64,000 nucleotides of DNA from Pseudoduganella umbonata (GTDB lineage Bacteria > Pseudomonadota > Gammaproteobacteria > Burkholderiales > Burkholderiaceae_D): contig NZ_JACHXS010000001.1 in the NCBI RefSeq assembly GCF_014192225.1, positions 212,440 to 276,439 of the forward strand, read 5' to 3'. Position numbers and translations under genes: made by a program. Shown here piece after piece: positions 43,960 to 51,814 of this stretch. Position 1 is the first letter of the stretch; each line of letters begins with the position of its first letter. The notes beneath the pieces are model-generated. The model saw only the letters and a list, made by a program, of their open reading frames with translations, ran no database searches and had not been told where the DNA came from.

Positions 43960-45522
43960 TCAGGCGTCGAAGCGCAGCACGTAATGGCCGGCCACCACGT
44001 GGTGCCCCGGGGGCAGCACGAACGGGGCCGCGCCGGCGTCGGCAGCGTCGATCGCGCCGACGAAGCGCAGTTCGGCATCGAGGTGGTACAGCGCCTGCGT
44101 GGCGGACTGCCGCGTGATCGACAGCCCATGCGGACTGGCGTCGAACGCGAATGCCGTGCGCGACAGGCCGATCCGGTCCGGGCTGGCCGCTGCCGCGCCA
44201 TCGTCGCGCGCCAGCAGCCGGGGTTCGTCGAGCACGCGCAGCGCGGCCAGCGCCGGGCTGCCCCGGCCGAAGCTGCCCTGCGTGACCGGTGCGGCCACCG
44301 GTACCGGCAAGGCGACCAGCGCGCAGTAGCGTTCCGCCATCTGCGCTGGCGCTGGCAACAGGCGGATGCTGCGCTCGCCCGCCGGTGCGAAGCTGGCCGG
44401 CACGGTCACCGGCTCGCGGCCGGCCGGGGTGACGGCATGCAGCCTATCGTCGGCGTCGACGACGAACGTCAGCGCGCCGGTGCCGGCGCCGTTCACCGCC
44501 AGTGCGCGGTCGAAAGGCACCGACAGCGATGCCGCTCCGGTGGTGCGGTAGCGGCTGAGGCGCGGCAGGGCCAGTGCGGCCAGCGTCAGGCGCTGGCGCG
44601 TGCCGGGGGCAAACGTCGCATCGGTTGCGCCGGCGCGCGCTTCGGCGGCGCGTGCCGGCGCCTGCGGCAGCGCGGTGCCGTCGTCGGGTACCGCGCGAGC
44701 GGAGGGCGCGCGCGGTTGCCAGACCGCGGGCTGGATGATTGGCTGGACAGCCGGCACAACCACTGGCTGCGCTCCAGCATTCACGTCGGGCTGCATCGGC
44801 CGCCGTGCCGCCGGCAGGCCCCCGGCGCGCGCCACCTTCAGCAGCAGGCGCCGTCCCTGCGCTTCGCCCTTGCGGACGATGACGTAGCAGCCCAGGCGCT
44901 CGTCCAGCCGGCAGTCCAGCGCATCCTTCGGGCGCACCTGCAGGACCGGTTGGGCATCCGGGCCGTCGTTGATCAGCAATAGCGTGCCAACCGCGCCGAA
45001 CGGCCAGCCGGGCGCGTTGTTCTCGTCGATGACGGCCAGCCGCTGGTCCGGGTAGACCGGGCAGACCGGCTTCCACACCGCCGAGTCGGTCGATACGCTG
45101 ATGTGGAACAGCACCTTCTCGTCCGGCCCCGGCAGGTAGACCGCGTGGCCGAAGCGCACTTCGATCTCGCCCGGCTGCAGGTCGTCGCCGCCGGTGACGT
45201 GGTAGCGCACCTGGTCGGTGCCGAGCAGGTCGCCGAAATCCTTCTGGTGCAGCGCGGCCAGCGTGTGCGCCAGGTCGCGTGCGCGATTGCCGCGCGTCAG
45301 GTGGTAGTCGTCGTCGACGTCTTCCTGGGGCAGCCGCAAGGTCACGTGCGTGAAGCATCGCGTGGCGGCATTGCCGCGCTGCTCGCGGGGACAGCGTTCC
45401 AGCAGGTCGCGCAGCAGCGGGCGGCGCGCGAACAGCGCCAGCCCCGGCGCCTGCCAGATCGCCTCGGCGTTGAACACGTCGGGCACGCGGCCCAGGACTT
45501 CGTGTTGGACATAGATCGGCAT
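43960..45522 (-). CDS. Unknown protein, possibly FhaA-like, between SEDS and SH3b genes
   Basis: A 520-residue soluble protein. Residues 1-160 ('AEAIWQAPGLALFARRPLL' to 'DDLQPGEIEVRFGHAVYLP') recall the DUF3662 N-terminal domain of actinobacterial FhaA. A proline/alanine-rich linker follows, and the last 110 residues ('SFGRGSPALAALRVLD', 'DRIGLSRTAFAFD') could be a degenerate FHA fold, without the Ser/His pair. Both matches are weak and by eye. Clear ribosome-binding site 'CAGGAGTAAACC'; 3 bp after the SEDS stop. Confidence 0.55.
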   Translation of the reverse strand: MPIYVQHEVLGRVPDVFNAEAIWQAPGLALFARRPLLRDLLERCPREQRGNAATRCFTHVTLRLPQEDVDDDYHLTRGNRARDLAHTLAALHQKDFGDLLGTDQVRYHVTGGDDLQPGEIEVRFGHAVYLPGPDEKVLFHISVSTDSAVWKPVCPVYPDQRLAVIDENNAPGWPFGAVGTLLLINDGPDAQPVLQVRPKDALDCRLDERLGCYVIVRKGEAQGRRLLLKVARAGGLPAARRPMQPDVNAGAQPVVVPAVQPIIQPAVWQPRAPSARAVPDDGTALPQAPARAAEARAGATDATFAPGTRQRLTLAALALPRLSRYRTTGAASLSVPFDRALAVNGAGTGALTFVVDADDRLHAVTPAGREPVTVPASFAPAGERSIRLLPAPAQMAERYCALVALPVPVAAPVTQGSFGRGSPALAALRVLDEPRLLARDDGAAAASPDRIGLSRTAFAFDASPHGLSITRQSATQALYHLDAELRFVGAIDAADAGAAPFVLPPGHHVVAGHYVLRFDA

Positions 45523-45525
45523 GGT

Positions 45526-47901
45526 TTACTCCTGTGATGAACCGGCATGGACCCCTAGCAGGGGGAGCAGGAAAAACAGCAGGTGGCTGCCGCCGGCGGA
45601 CAGGAAACTCATCGGCTGGCCCATCACCGGCAGGATCGCCAGGTTGGTGCCCCACGACAGCAGCAGGTGGCCGGCCACGAACGCGGCGCCGCCGCACAGC
45701 GCAAATGCCTGCAGGCGCAGCAGCCATGCCTGCCGGAACCCCGGCGCCCCGGCTCCCGCCCGGCCGTGGCTAACCGCGGCACGCACCAGGCCCGCCACCA
45801 GCAGCGCCTGCGCGCACCACAGCAACAGCGCCGCCAGCAGCCCGTGGCGGTGCAGCAGGAACGCCGGCGCGAAATCGTCCTGCACGGCCGGCAGCGCCAT
45901 GACATCGCCGCCGGCATGGCCGAGCGAAGCCAGTCCCAGCATGCCGTCCGCCCCCAGCCAGCCGCCGGATGCAATCGCTGCGGCCCCTTGCAGCACCTGC
46001 TGGCCCGTATGCGGGTGGCGCGCCGGTTCCAGCCACACCTGGAAACGGTCGCCGTAAAACGAGGCAGGCAACTGCGCCGGGTCGCCGGAGCGCAGCGCCG
46101 TCACCCCGGCGATACCGGCCAGCGCCACGCATCCCAGCAGGCCGGCCGCCAGCCAGCGCCTTGCCGCCAGCGCCCAGGCCAGCGCCATCGCGCCCGCCCA
46201 CAGCAGCAACAGGATCAACGGCGAATAATCGTCCACCTGCACCAGCGCGCAGCCCAGCAGCGCCAGGAACAGCAGCGCGGGCGCGACCAGCCGCAGCCAG
46301 CGCGCGCCATGGCCGGGCCGTTCGCGGTGGTCCGCATGCCAGCCCATGCGCAGCGCCAGGCAGTGCGCCGTCAGCAGCGTCAGCACGAGCTTGGCCGCTT
46401 CCACCGGCTGCATGTCGAACACGCCGGTTTCGTCGCCCCACAGCACCTGGGCGGCCAGCAGCAGCAAGGCACCGCCGGCGGCGCCAGCCAGCAGCCATTC
46501 GATGCGCCGCTGCGAGACGGCCGGCGGAAACGCCCGCCACAGCGCGATCGCGCCGCTGCCGATCGCCAGCAGTGCGGCGGTCTTGCCGTGATAGCGCAGC
46601 CAGCCGGTATCCGGCCCGGCCAGGCCCAGGTTCAGCTGGCACAGCAGGCCGGCGGCGATCAGCAGCAGCGCGGCCCCGGCGCCGGCCGCCAGGCGCGCCG
46701 GGTGCACGAGCCAGATGCCCAGCGCGCTGGCCGCCAGCAACAGCGAGCAGGCGGCGGCCGGGGGCTCGCCGCCGCGCTGGAGCAGCAGGGCGGTGCAGCC
46801 GGCGGCCAGCACCAGCGCCGCGGCGGCACCCCGCAACGGGCGGCCGGTCCATGACGATGCGGCGCGCCGGCGGCGCGCATCGGCCAGCGGACCGAGGATA
46901 TTGCCGCGCCGCGGCGCCATCGCGCGACCCAGCCGCGCTGCCGCGAACACGGCCAGTGCCGCGGCGCCGGCAAGCAGCCACGCTGCCGCGTCTCCCAGCC
47001 ACAGGCTGCGCTGGCGCCATTGCCACGCCACCCCTGGCGGCAACACCGTTTCGGGGAACGCGTTCAGCGCCACGCGCCCAGCTGGGGCCAGCGTCAGCAC
47101 GCCGCGCACCAGTGCAAGGTCGTAGCGGGTGCGGCCCAGTGTCAGTGCCTGCACCCCGTCGAGGCGGCGCGCGTCGTCCTGCAAGCTGGCGGGAGCCGGA
47201 ATCTCCATAGAGGAATGCGAGGAAAAACGCGCCGACAAGTGCGTGCCGGACGCCGCCGCGCCGGCCGACAGCAGCAGTTGCCCGCCATGCCGAGCGACCT
47301 GGGCGGCGCCGCCATCGACGCCGTCGATGCCGATGCGGTTCCCGCAGTGCAGGTTGCCGCCGAAGACCAGCGGCCGCGCGATCGCCACCACGGCCGGCGT
47401 GGCACGGTTCCACAACGCCACCGCCTGCGCCGGCCACGAAGCGCCGGGGCAGGGCGGTTGCGGGGTGCCGTCGCGGAAAACCGTGGCGCCATCGAAGCGC
47501 CAGCGCGACGCGCCATCGGCAAACGCCAGCATGCCGGTGGTGTCCGGGCGCACGTCGAACGTCCGGCCGCCGATGGTGAACGTACGCAGCGTCGACGCAT
47601 CGACCGTGCCGAGGCGCTCGTCGATGCCGTCGCGCCGCAGCAGCGGCCGGGCCGGGCCGCTGGTGCGCAGCCACCAGCCCCCGTCCGCGCTTCGGCTGAA
47701 CACGAGGCGTGTGCCGGTGGCCCCCACGGCGCCAAGCTGCCCCGCCGACAGCGTGACGGCGCCGGGCCGGTCGATGCCGATCGTGATGGCGGCCGGCAGC
47801 CACGCCGCGGGCGCCCGCAGCAGCGCGAAGACCTGTAGTGCGAAGAGCATGGCCAAGATCGCCAGCAGCGGGCGGTTGCCGATAACGGAGCCGGTCCTCA
47901 T
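45526..47901 (-). CDS. SEDS (FtsW/RodA/SpoVE)-family protein with large N-terminal extracytoplasmic domain
   Basis: A 791-residue protein. One TM near the N-terminus is followed by about 250 residues of beta-rich sequence, then some ten TM helices of the SEDS core. SEDS hallmarks: 'FDMQPVEAAKLVLTLL' (FQPSE-like), 'GGWLGADGMLG', 'ALPAVQDDFAPAF' with Asp675/Asp676 at the catalytic-Asp loop of RodA/FtsW, and 'NLAILPVMGQPMSFLSAGGS' near the end. SEDS proteins are peptidoglycan glycosyltransferases that pair with class B PBPs. The N-terminal domain is not found in FtsW or RodA. It overlaps the kinase gene by 4 bp. Confidence 0.85.
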   Translation of the reverse strand: MRTGSVIGNRPLLAILAMLFALQVFALLRAPAAWLPAAITIGIDRPGAVTLSAGQLGAVGATGTRLVFSRSADGGWWLRTSGPARPLLRRDGIDERLGTVDASTLRTFTIGGRTFDVRPDTTGMLAFADGASRWRFDGATVFRDGTPQPPCPGASWPAQAVALWNRATPAVVAIARPLVFGGNLHCGNRIGIDGVDGGAAQVARHGGQLLLSAGAAASGTHLSARFSSHSSMEIPAPASLQDDARRLDGVQALTLGRTRYDLALVRGVLTLAPAGRVALNAFPETVLPPGVAWQWRQRSLWLGDAAAWLLAGAAALAVFAAARLGRAMAPRRGNILGPLADARRRRAASSWTGRPLRGAAAALVLAAGCTALLLQRGGEPPAAACSLLLAASALGIWLVHPARLAAGAGAALLLIAAGLLCQLNLGLAGPDTGWLRYHGKTAALLAIGSGAIALWRAFPPAVSQRRIEWLLAGAAGGALLLLAAQVLWGDETGVFDMQPVEAAKLVLTLLTAHCLALRMGWHADHRERPGHGARWLRLVAPALLFLALLGCALVQVDDYSPLILLLLWAGAMALAWALAARRWLAAGLLGCVALAGIAGVTALRSGDPAQLPASFYGDRFQVWLEPARHPHTGQQVLQGAAAIASGGWLGADGMLGLASLGHAGGDVMALPAVQDDFAPAFLLHRHGLLAALLLWCAQALLVAGLVRAAVSHGRAGAGAPGFRQAWLLRLQAFALCGGAAFVAGHLLLSWGTNLAILPVMGQPMSFLSAGGSHLLFFLLPLLGVHAGSSQE

Positions 47902-48896
47902 GGAGAAACGCCGCTTTCCAGCGAGGCCGCGCTGCTGCGCACGAGTGCCGCGCGGCCACCAAGGCCGGCACGGACCGCGTCCAGCATCCGGCTGATGTGC
48001 AGCGCGTTGCGGGGCCGGTCTTCCGGCGCGTGGGCCAGCAGCATCGACAGCAGGCGCAGGGCCGGCACGCGCGCGATGTCCGGCACCGCGGCGGCGAACA
48101 GCGCCGCTTCGTCGTCTGCCAGCACGGGCGGCAACGGGCCGGCGTCCAGCATGGCGCGGGCGCCGTCGGACTGGTGTTCCCGGTAGGCGTCGCCGCACGC
48201 CGCGCACCAGCGCAGCGGGGCACCCGTCACAAGGAAGAAATATAGGGCGCCAAGCGCGAAGTAGTCGCTGTGCCGGCCTGTCGCATAGCCGCCGCCGGGT
48301 GCTGGGAAGAACTGCTCGGGCGCCTGCCAGTTGGCGGTGCCGCAATAGCTGTGCGCCTGCGCCGCTTCCAGCAGCCGGTTGGTGCCGAAATCGGCCAGCT
48401 TCACCGTGCCGGTCGTGGCATCGACCAGCACGTTGGCCGGCTTCAGATCCAGGTAGCGCCAGCCATGCTGGTGCACCTTGGCCAGCGCGCCGTTCAGTTG
48501 GCCGATCCAGTCCAGCACCTCGGGCAGCGCCGGAGGATCGCCCTGCGCGCGGCGGCGCGCGACGTGGCGTCCCAGGTCGCCGCTCATCAGCTCCAGGGCC
48601 AGCACCGGCAGGCCGTCATGCCAGCCGGTGTCCACCAGGCGCACGATGTGGCGACCGTCCCACGGCTGCAGCGCTTCGAGAAAGGCGATTTCGTTGCTGG
48701 CGCTGGCGATCCACCGTTCGCGCTGGCCGGGCTGCGCGCCCGCCATCCGCTCCGCGTTGACGAACTTGATCGCCACGTCCGGCATGCCGGACAGCGCCGT
48801 GGCGCGCCAGATGGTGCCATAGACGGAAGCGCCGACCTGCTCGCGCAGGCGGTAGTGGCCCTTTCCAAGGGCGATGGTGGTGTCGCGAGCTGGCAT
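47898..48896 (-). CDS. Ser/Thr protein kinase with non-RD catalytic loop
   Basis: A 332-residue kinase without TM. P-loop 'GASVYGTIW', Lys44 ('VAIKFV'), helix-C Glu69, DFG (169-171) and 'WQAPEQ' are present. The catalytic loop reads Tyr148-Leu149-Asp150 ('YLDLKPANV') instead of HRD: the proton-acceptor Asp, Lys152 and Asn155 are kept, but His and Arg are lost, so activation-loop phosphorylation is probably not needed. A Cys pair ('RWCAACGD') sits in the C-lobe. First gene of the minus-strand block; overlaps the SEDS start by 4 bp. Confidence 0.85.
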   Translation of the reverse strand: MPARDTTIALGKGHYRLREQVGASVYGTIWRATALSGMPDVAIKFVNAERMAGAQPGQRERWIASASNEIAFLEALQPWDGRHIVRLVDTGWHDGLPVLALELMSGDLGRHVARRRAQGDPPALPEVLDWIGQLNGALAKVHQHGWRYLDLKPANVLVDATTGTVKLADFGTNRLLEAAQAHSYCGTANWQAPEQFFPAPGGGYATGRHSDYFALGALYFFLVTGAPLRWCAACGDAYREHQSDGARAMLDAGPLPPVLADDEAALFAAAVPDIARVPALRLLSMLLAHAPEDRPRNALHISRMLDAVRAGLGGRAALVRSSAASLESGVSP

Positions 48897-48975
48897 GGTT
48901 GTCGGTATCGGAGGTTCCGATGCCGGCTAGCGGGGGGAGCAGGAAAGAATCCGGTAACGCGGACGTGTCGAATAA

Positions 48976-49296
48976 CTACTGGGAAATCAAATAAACGATG
49001 GGGATGATGACCAGTCCGATCGAATAAACCAGAGCGAACCAATGCCATGGCTTGGGAAAGACCCTGTACCTGAGCGCTCCGTAGCCAAAGTAGATGATTC
49101 CCGCGGCACAACTGGCCACTGCGATTCCATATGCCCACAGTGACATGATCATCAGGCCGATTGCGTTACCGCCTGAAGACGTTCCGGCCGCATGCGCCGT
49201 TAGAAGCTGAACGAACGTCGCGATGGCCAGCAGGCACGGTGCTCCGCCGATCAGCATCAGGATTCCAACACCATTCGCCACCCGGTTGCTTCTCAT
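48976..49296 (-). CDS. Small membrane protein
   Basis: A 106-residue protein with three hydrophobic segments ('GILMLIGGAPCLLAIATFV', 'IGLMIMSLWAYGIAVASC', 'WFALVYSIGLVIIPIVYL'). No family recognised. ATG 49296 is chosen as the first with good hydrophobic context; an in-frame ATG 49365 would add 23 non-hydrophobic residues. It ends 79 bp before the kinase gene start on the same strand, so it may or may not belong with that block. Confidence 0.5.
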   Translation of the reverse strand: MRSNRVANGVGILMLIGGAPCLLAIATFVQLLTAHAAGTSSGGNAIGLMIMSLWAYGIAVASCAAGIIYFGYGALRYRVFPKPWHWFALVYSIGLVIIPIVYLISQ

Positions 49297-49524
49297 CCTT
49301 GGGATCCATGGCTGGAGTTCATATGGTGTCCTTATTATTGCCTGTGAAGAGGAAATGCAAAGCAAAACATGCCTGCGTTGCGCCGGTTGCTACCGTAGAG
49401 TGTACGACGGTTTCCGCAAGCGGAATGTGGATCGGGTCCTACACCCGCAGCCGCTCCAGGACTATTCGTGCGCGGTTGACTCCGGGCTACTGTTGAACCA
49501 CATTTCATGACAACGGAGGACAGC

Positions 49525-49770
49525 ATGTCGATGCAAACCGAAAGCAAGGACACCGAGGCACGTAATCAACAGAGCACGCGTGACGGGACGACGGGCAGTG
49601 CCGGCGGCGTTGGCACCGGCAGTACCGGCGATAGCGGCGCCAGTGGGGGATCGGCCGCCAGCCAGGGCAGCCAGCAGTCCGGTCAGCAATCCAGCCAGCA
49701 GAACGCCATGCCTCCCAGCGAGACAGATGACGACCAGTACGACCAGGGCACCGTGCAGAAAGCGCCCTGA
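49525..49770 (+). CDS. Small Gly/Ser/Gln-rich hypothetical protein
   Basis: An 81-residue, very low-complexity, probably disordered protein ('GSAGGVGTGSTGDSGASGG', 'SQQSGQQSSQQ'). The ribosome-binding site 'CGGAGGACAGC' is ideal for ATG 49525, which supports translation; an in-frame ATG at 49507 is less favoured. Function unknown. Confidence 0.5.
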   Translation: MSMQTESKDTEARNQQSTRDGTTGSAGGVGTGSTGDSGASGGSAASQGSQQSGQQSSQQNAMPPSETDDDQYDQGTVQKAP

Positions 49771-49827
49771 GCGGACCTGCCAAATGGCTTCCCCTGGCGC
49801 GTGTCCGCTGACATGAGGGAAACCCGA

Positions 49828-50574
49828 TCAGCTCGCAGCGCGCGACATCGCGTGAGCATCTGCACCAGCCGGGAGACGTAGCGGGACCGTCGGGTCGGTT
49901 GCTGCCTGCCAGATCGCTTCCGCGACATCAACGGGATGCGTTACCAGGGTGGACTCGCCCATCCGGCCAAAAATCCCCTGTACGAATTCGCTGTAGGCTT
50001 CTGGAAAAGCGCCTTCCATACGGGACTGCGCGTTCTTGCTGAATGGGGTTTCCGGCGCACGGCCTGGAATGACCAGATTGATCCGGACATTGAACTGCGC
50101 AAGCTCCAATGCCAGCGATTCCGAAAACGCATTGACAGCAGCTTTGCTGGCCGTATAGACAGCCAGCAATGGATGAGGTTGGTATGTCGTGGCCGAGGTC
50201 ACGTTGACAATCACCCCCGAACGCTGTTGACGGAAATGCGGCAGCATGGCATGAGTCACTGCAATAGTGCCCAAGGTGTTTGTTTCGAATATCTCCCGGA
50301 TTGTCTCCATCGACGTCTCTTCGACAATACCGAGCAGGCCCACGCCGGCATTATTCACCAGGACATCGACCGGTCCGATCGATTCGACTGCTCGTTCAAT
50401 GCTTTCCGGATCAGTGACGTCGAGTTTCACGACGCGCAGATTGGGAGACCCGGCAAAATTGTCGGGCTTGGGCGAGCGCATCGTTGCGACGACCTGCCAG
50501 CCTTTGGCTAAAAAGTATTCTGCCGTTTCCAAGCCAAAACCCGAAGAAGCGCCAGTAATCAAGACGGTTTTCAT
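49828..50574 (-). CDS. SDR-family oxidoreductase
   Basis: A 248-residue classical SDR with 'TGASSGFGLETAEYF', 'NNAG', Ser in 'VNVTSATT' and 'YTASK'. It is of the type whose members often act on aldehydes, ketones or retinol-like substrates. The start follows 'AAAGGATAGATTG'. Divergent from an AraC gene at 50669, which probably regulates it. Confidence 0.9.
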   Translation of the reverse strand: MKTVLITGASSGFGLETAEYFLAKGWQVVATMRSPKPDNFAGSPNLRVVKLDVTDPESIERAVESIGPVDVLVNNAGVGLLGIVEETSMETIREIFETNTLGTIAVTHAMLPHFRQQRSGVIVNVTSATTYQPHPLLAVYTASKAAVNAFSESLALELAQFNVRINLVIPGRAPETPFSKNAQSRMEGAFPEAYSEFVQGIFGRMGESTLVTHPVDVAEAIWQAATDPTVPLRLPAGADAHAMSRAAS

Positions 50575-50668
50575 CAATCTATCCTTTCAAGTGTGTGAAA
50601 GCAGAATAGACGAGGCTGCCCGGACGATCTACACTTGGAGGTCCGCAATTTGTGTGCAGGAGTCCAGA

Positions 50669-51583
50669 ATGATAGATCCGTTGTCCGAAGTCGTTTCTCT
50701 CCTCAAGCCAAGCGCCCCTTACTCGAAAATCGTCAGCGGGTCTGGCGAGTGGACTGTGCACAGGACCGAATCGGGAGGGCCATTTTTCTGTGCAGTCATG
50801 GAAGGGGAGTGTGTGATCGCTGTCGAGAAGCGGGAGGCCATCCGTTTGCAGCAAGGTGACTTCGTCCTCATCCCTGCAGCATACAGTTTTGACATGTCGA
50901 GCATCCGGCGGTGTGAGAACAAGAAATACCATCCCGAGGATGTTTCCGTTCTTGAGAGCGAGACCCGGCACGGTGACCCGTTGGGGCCTGCGGACGTCCG
51001 GCTGCTGGTCGGATATTGCGTTTTCGAGTCGCCGGACGCGATGTTGCTGGTGTCCTTGCTTCCGGACATCCTGCACGTGCGCGGAGAAACTCGTCTGCAG
51101 TCAGTAATGGAGCTCGTCGTCAGCGAGTCTCGTGCGAATCGCCCGGCCCGCGACGTGGTTCTCAGGCATTTGCTTGAAGTGCTGGTGATTGAAGCATTAA
51201 GGTCCACGGAAGGCGTGTCTTCCTCGCCCGGGCTGGTACGCGGACTTTCCGACGAGCGGCTGGCAAAAGCGATACGTTGCATGCATGAGGCACCACAGCA
51301 TCCCTGGACCGTGGCACAGCTCGCGAAGGAAGCCGCCTTGTCACGCTCGACTTTCTTCGAACGCTTCAGTCGGGCAATCGGCTCCGCACCAATGGAGTAT
51401 CTGCTTGCGTGGCGCATGGCTTTGGCAAAGAGCCTGCTGGGACAACCGGACCATAGCGTGGCAGACGTCGCTGAACGGGTGGGCTACAGCTCGGCAAACG
51501 CCTTTAGCGTCGCATTCGCCAGGCAAGTGGGACACCCACCGGCCAGGTATGCCCGGTTGTATCACGGTGCGTCTCGGGGATAG
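50669..51583 (+). CDS. AraC-family regulator with cupin N-terminus
   Basis: A 304-residue regulator. The cupin domain ('FFCAVMEGECVIAVEK', 'LQQGDFVLIPAAYSFDMS') is followed by two HTHs ('VAQLAKEAALSRSTFFERFS', 'VADVAERVGYSSANAFSVAF'). ATG 50669 follows 'CAGGAGTCCAGA'; the longer in-frame extension upstream overlaps the SDR and is rejected. Divergent from the SDR gene across 94 bp. Confidence 0.9.
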   Translation: MIDPLSEVVSLLKPSAPYSKIVSGSGEWTVHRTESGGPFFCAVMEGECVIAVEKREAIRLQQGDFVLIPAAYSFDMSSIRRCENKKYHPEDVSVLESETRHGDPLGPADVRLLVGYCVFESPDAMLLVSLLPDILHVRGETRLQSVMELVVSESRANRPARDVVLRHLLEVLVIEALRSTEGVSSSPGLVRGLSDERLAKAIRCMHEAPQHPWTVAQLAKEAALSRSTFFERFSRAIGSAPMEYLLAWRMALAKSLLGQPDHSVADVAERVGYSSANAFSVAFARQVGHPPARYARLYHGASRG

Positions 51584-51814
51584 CAGGGGCATCGGGCGGG
51601 TGGGGAATGCCGGCTGTAATGGTCTGATTCGCCCGGACACCTCGATAGGTGGACAATCCACCATCCGGGGCGATTTGCATGACAAGAAAGCGCGGTTGCT
51701 TCGATCTCCGCTTCAAGCTGGTGGTTGTCATGAGCCGAGCTGAAAATTTCGAACCGCCACCACAGGCGGCTCTCGCCCCAAAGCAGACATTCACCGGTGG
51801 ACATAACGATCCGC

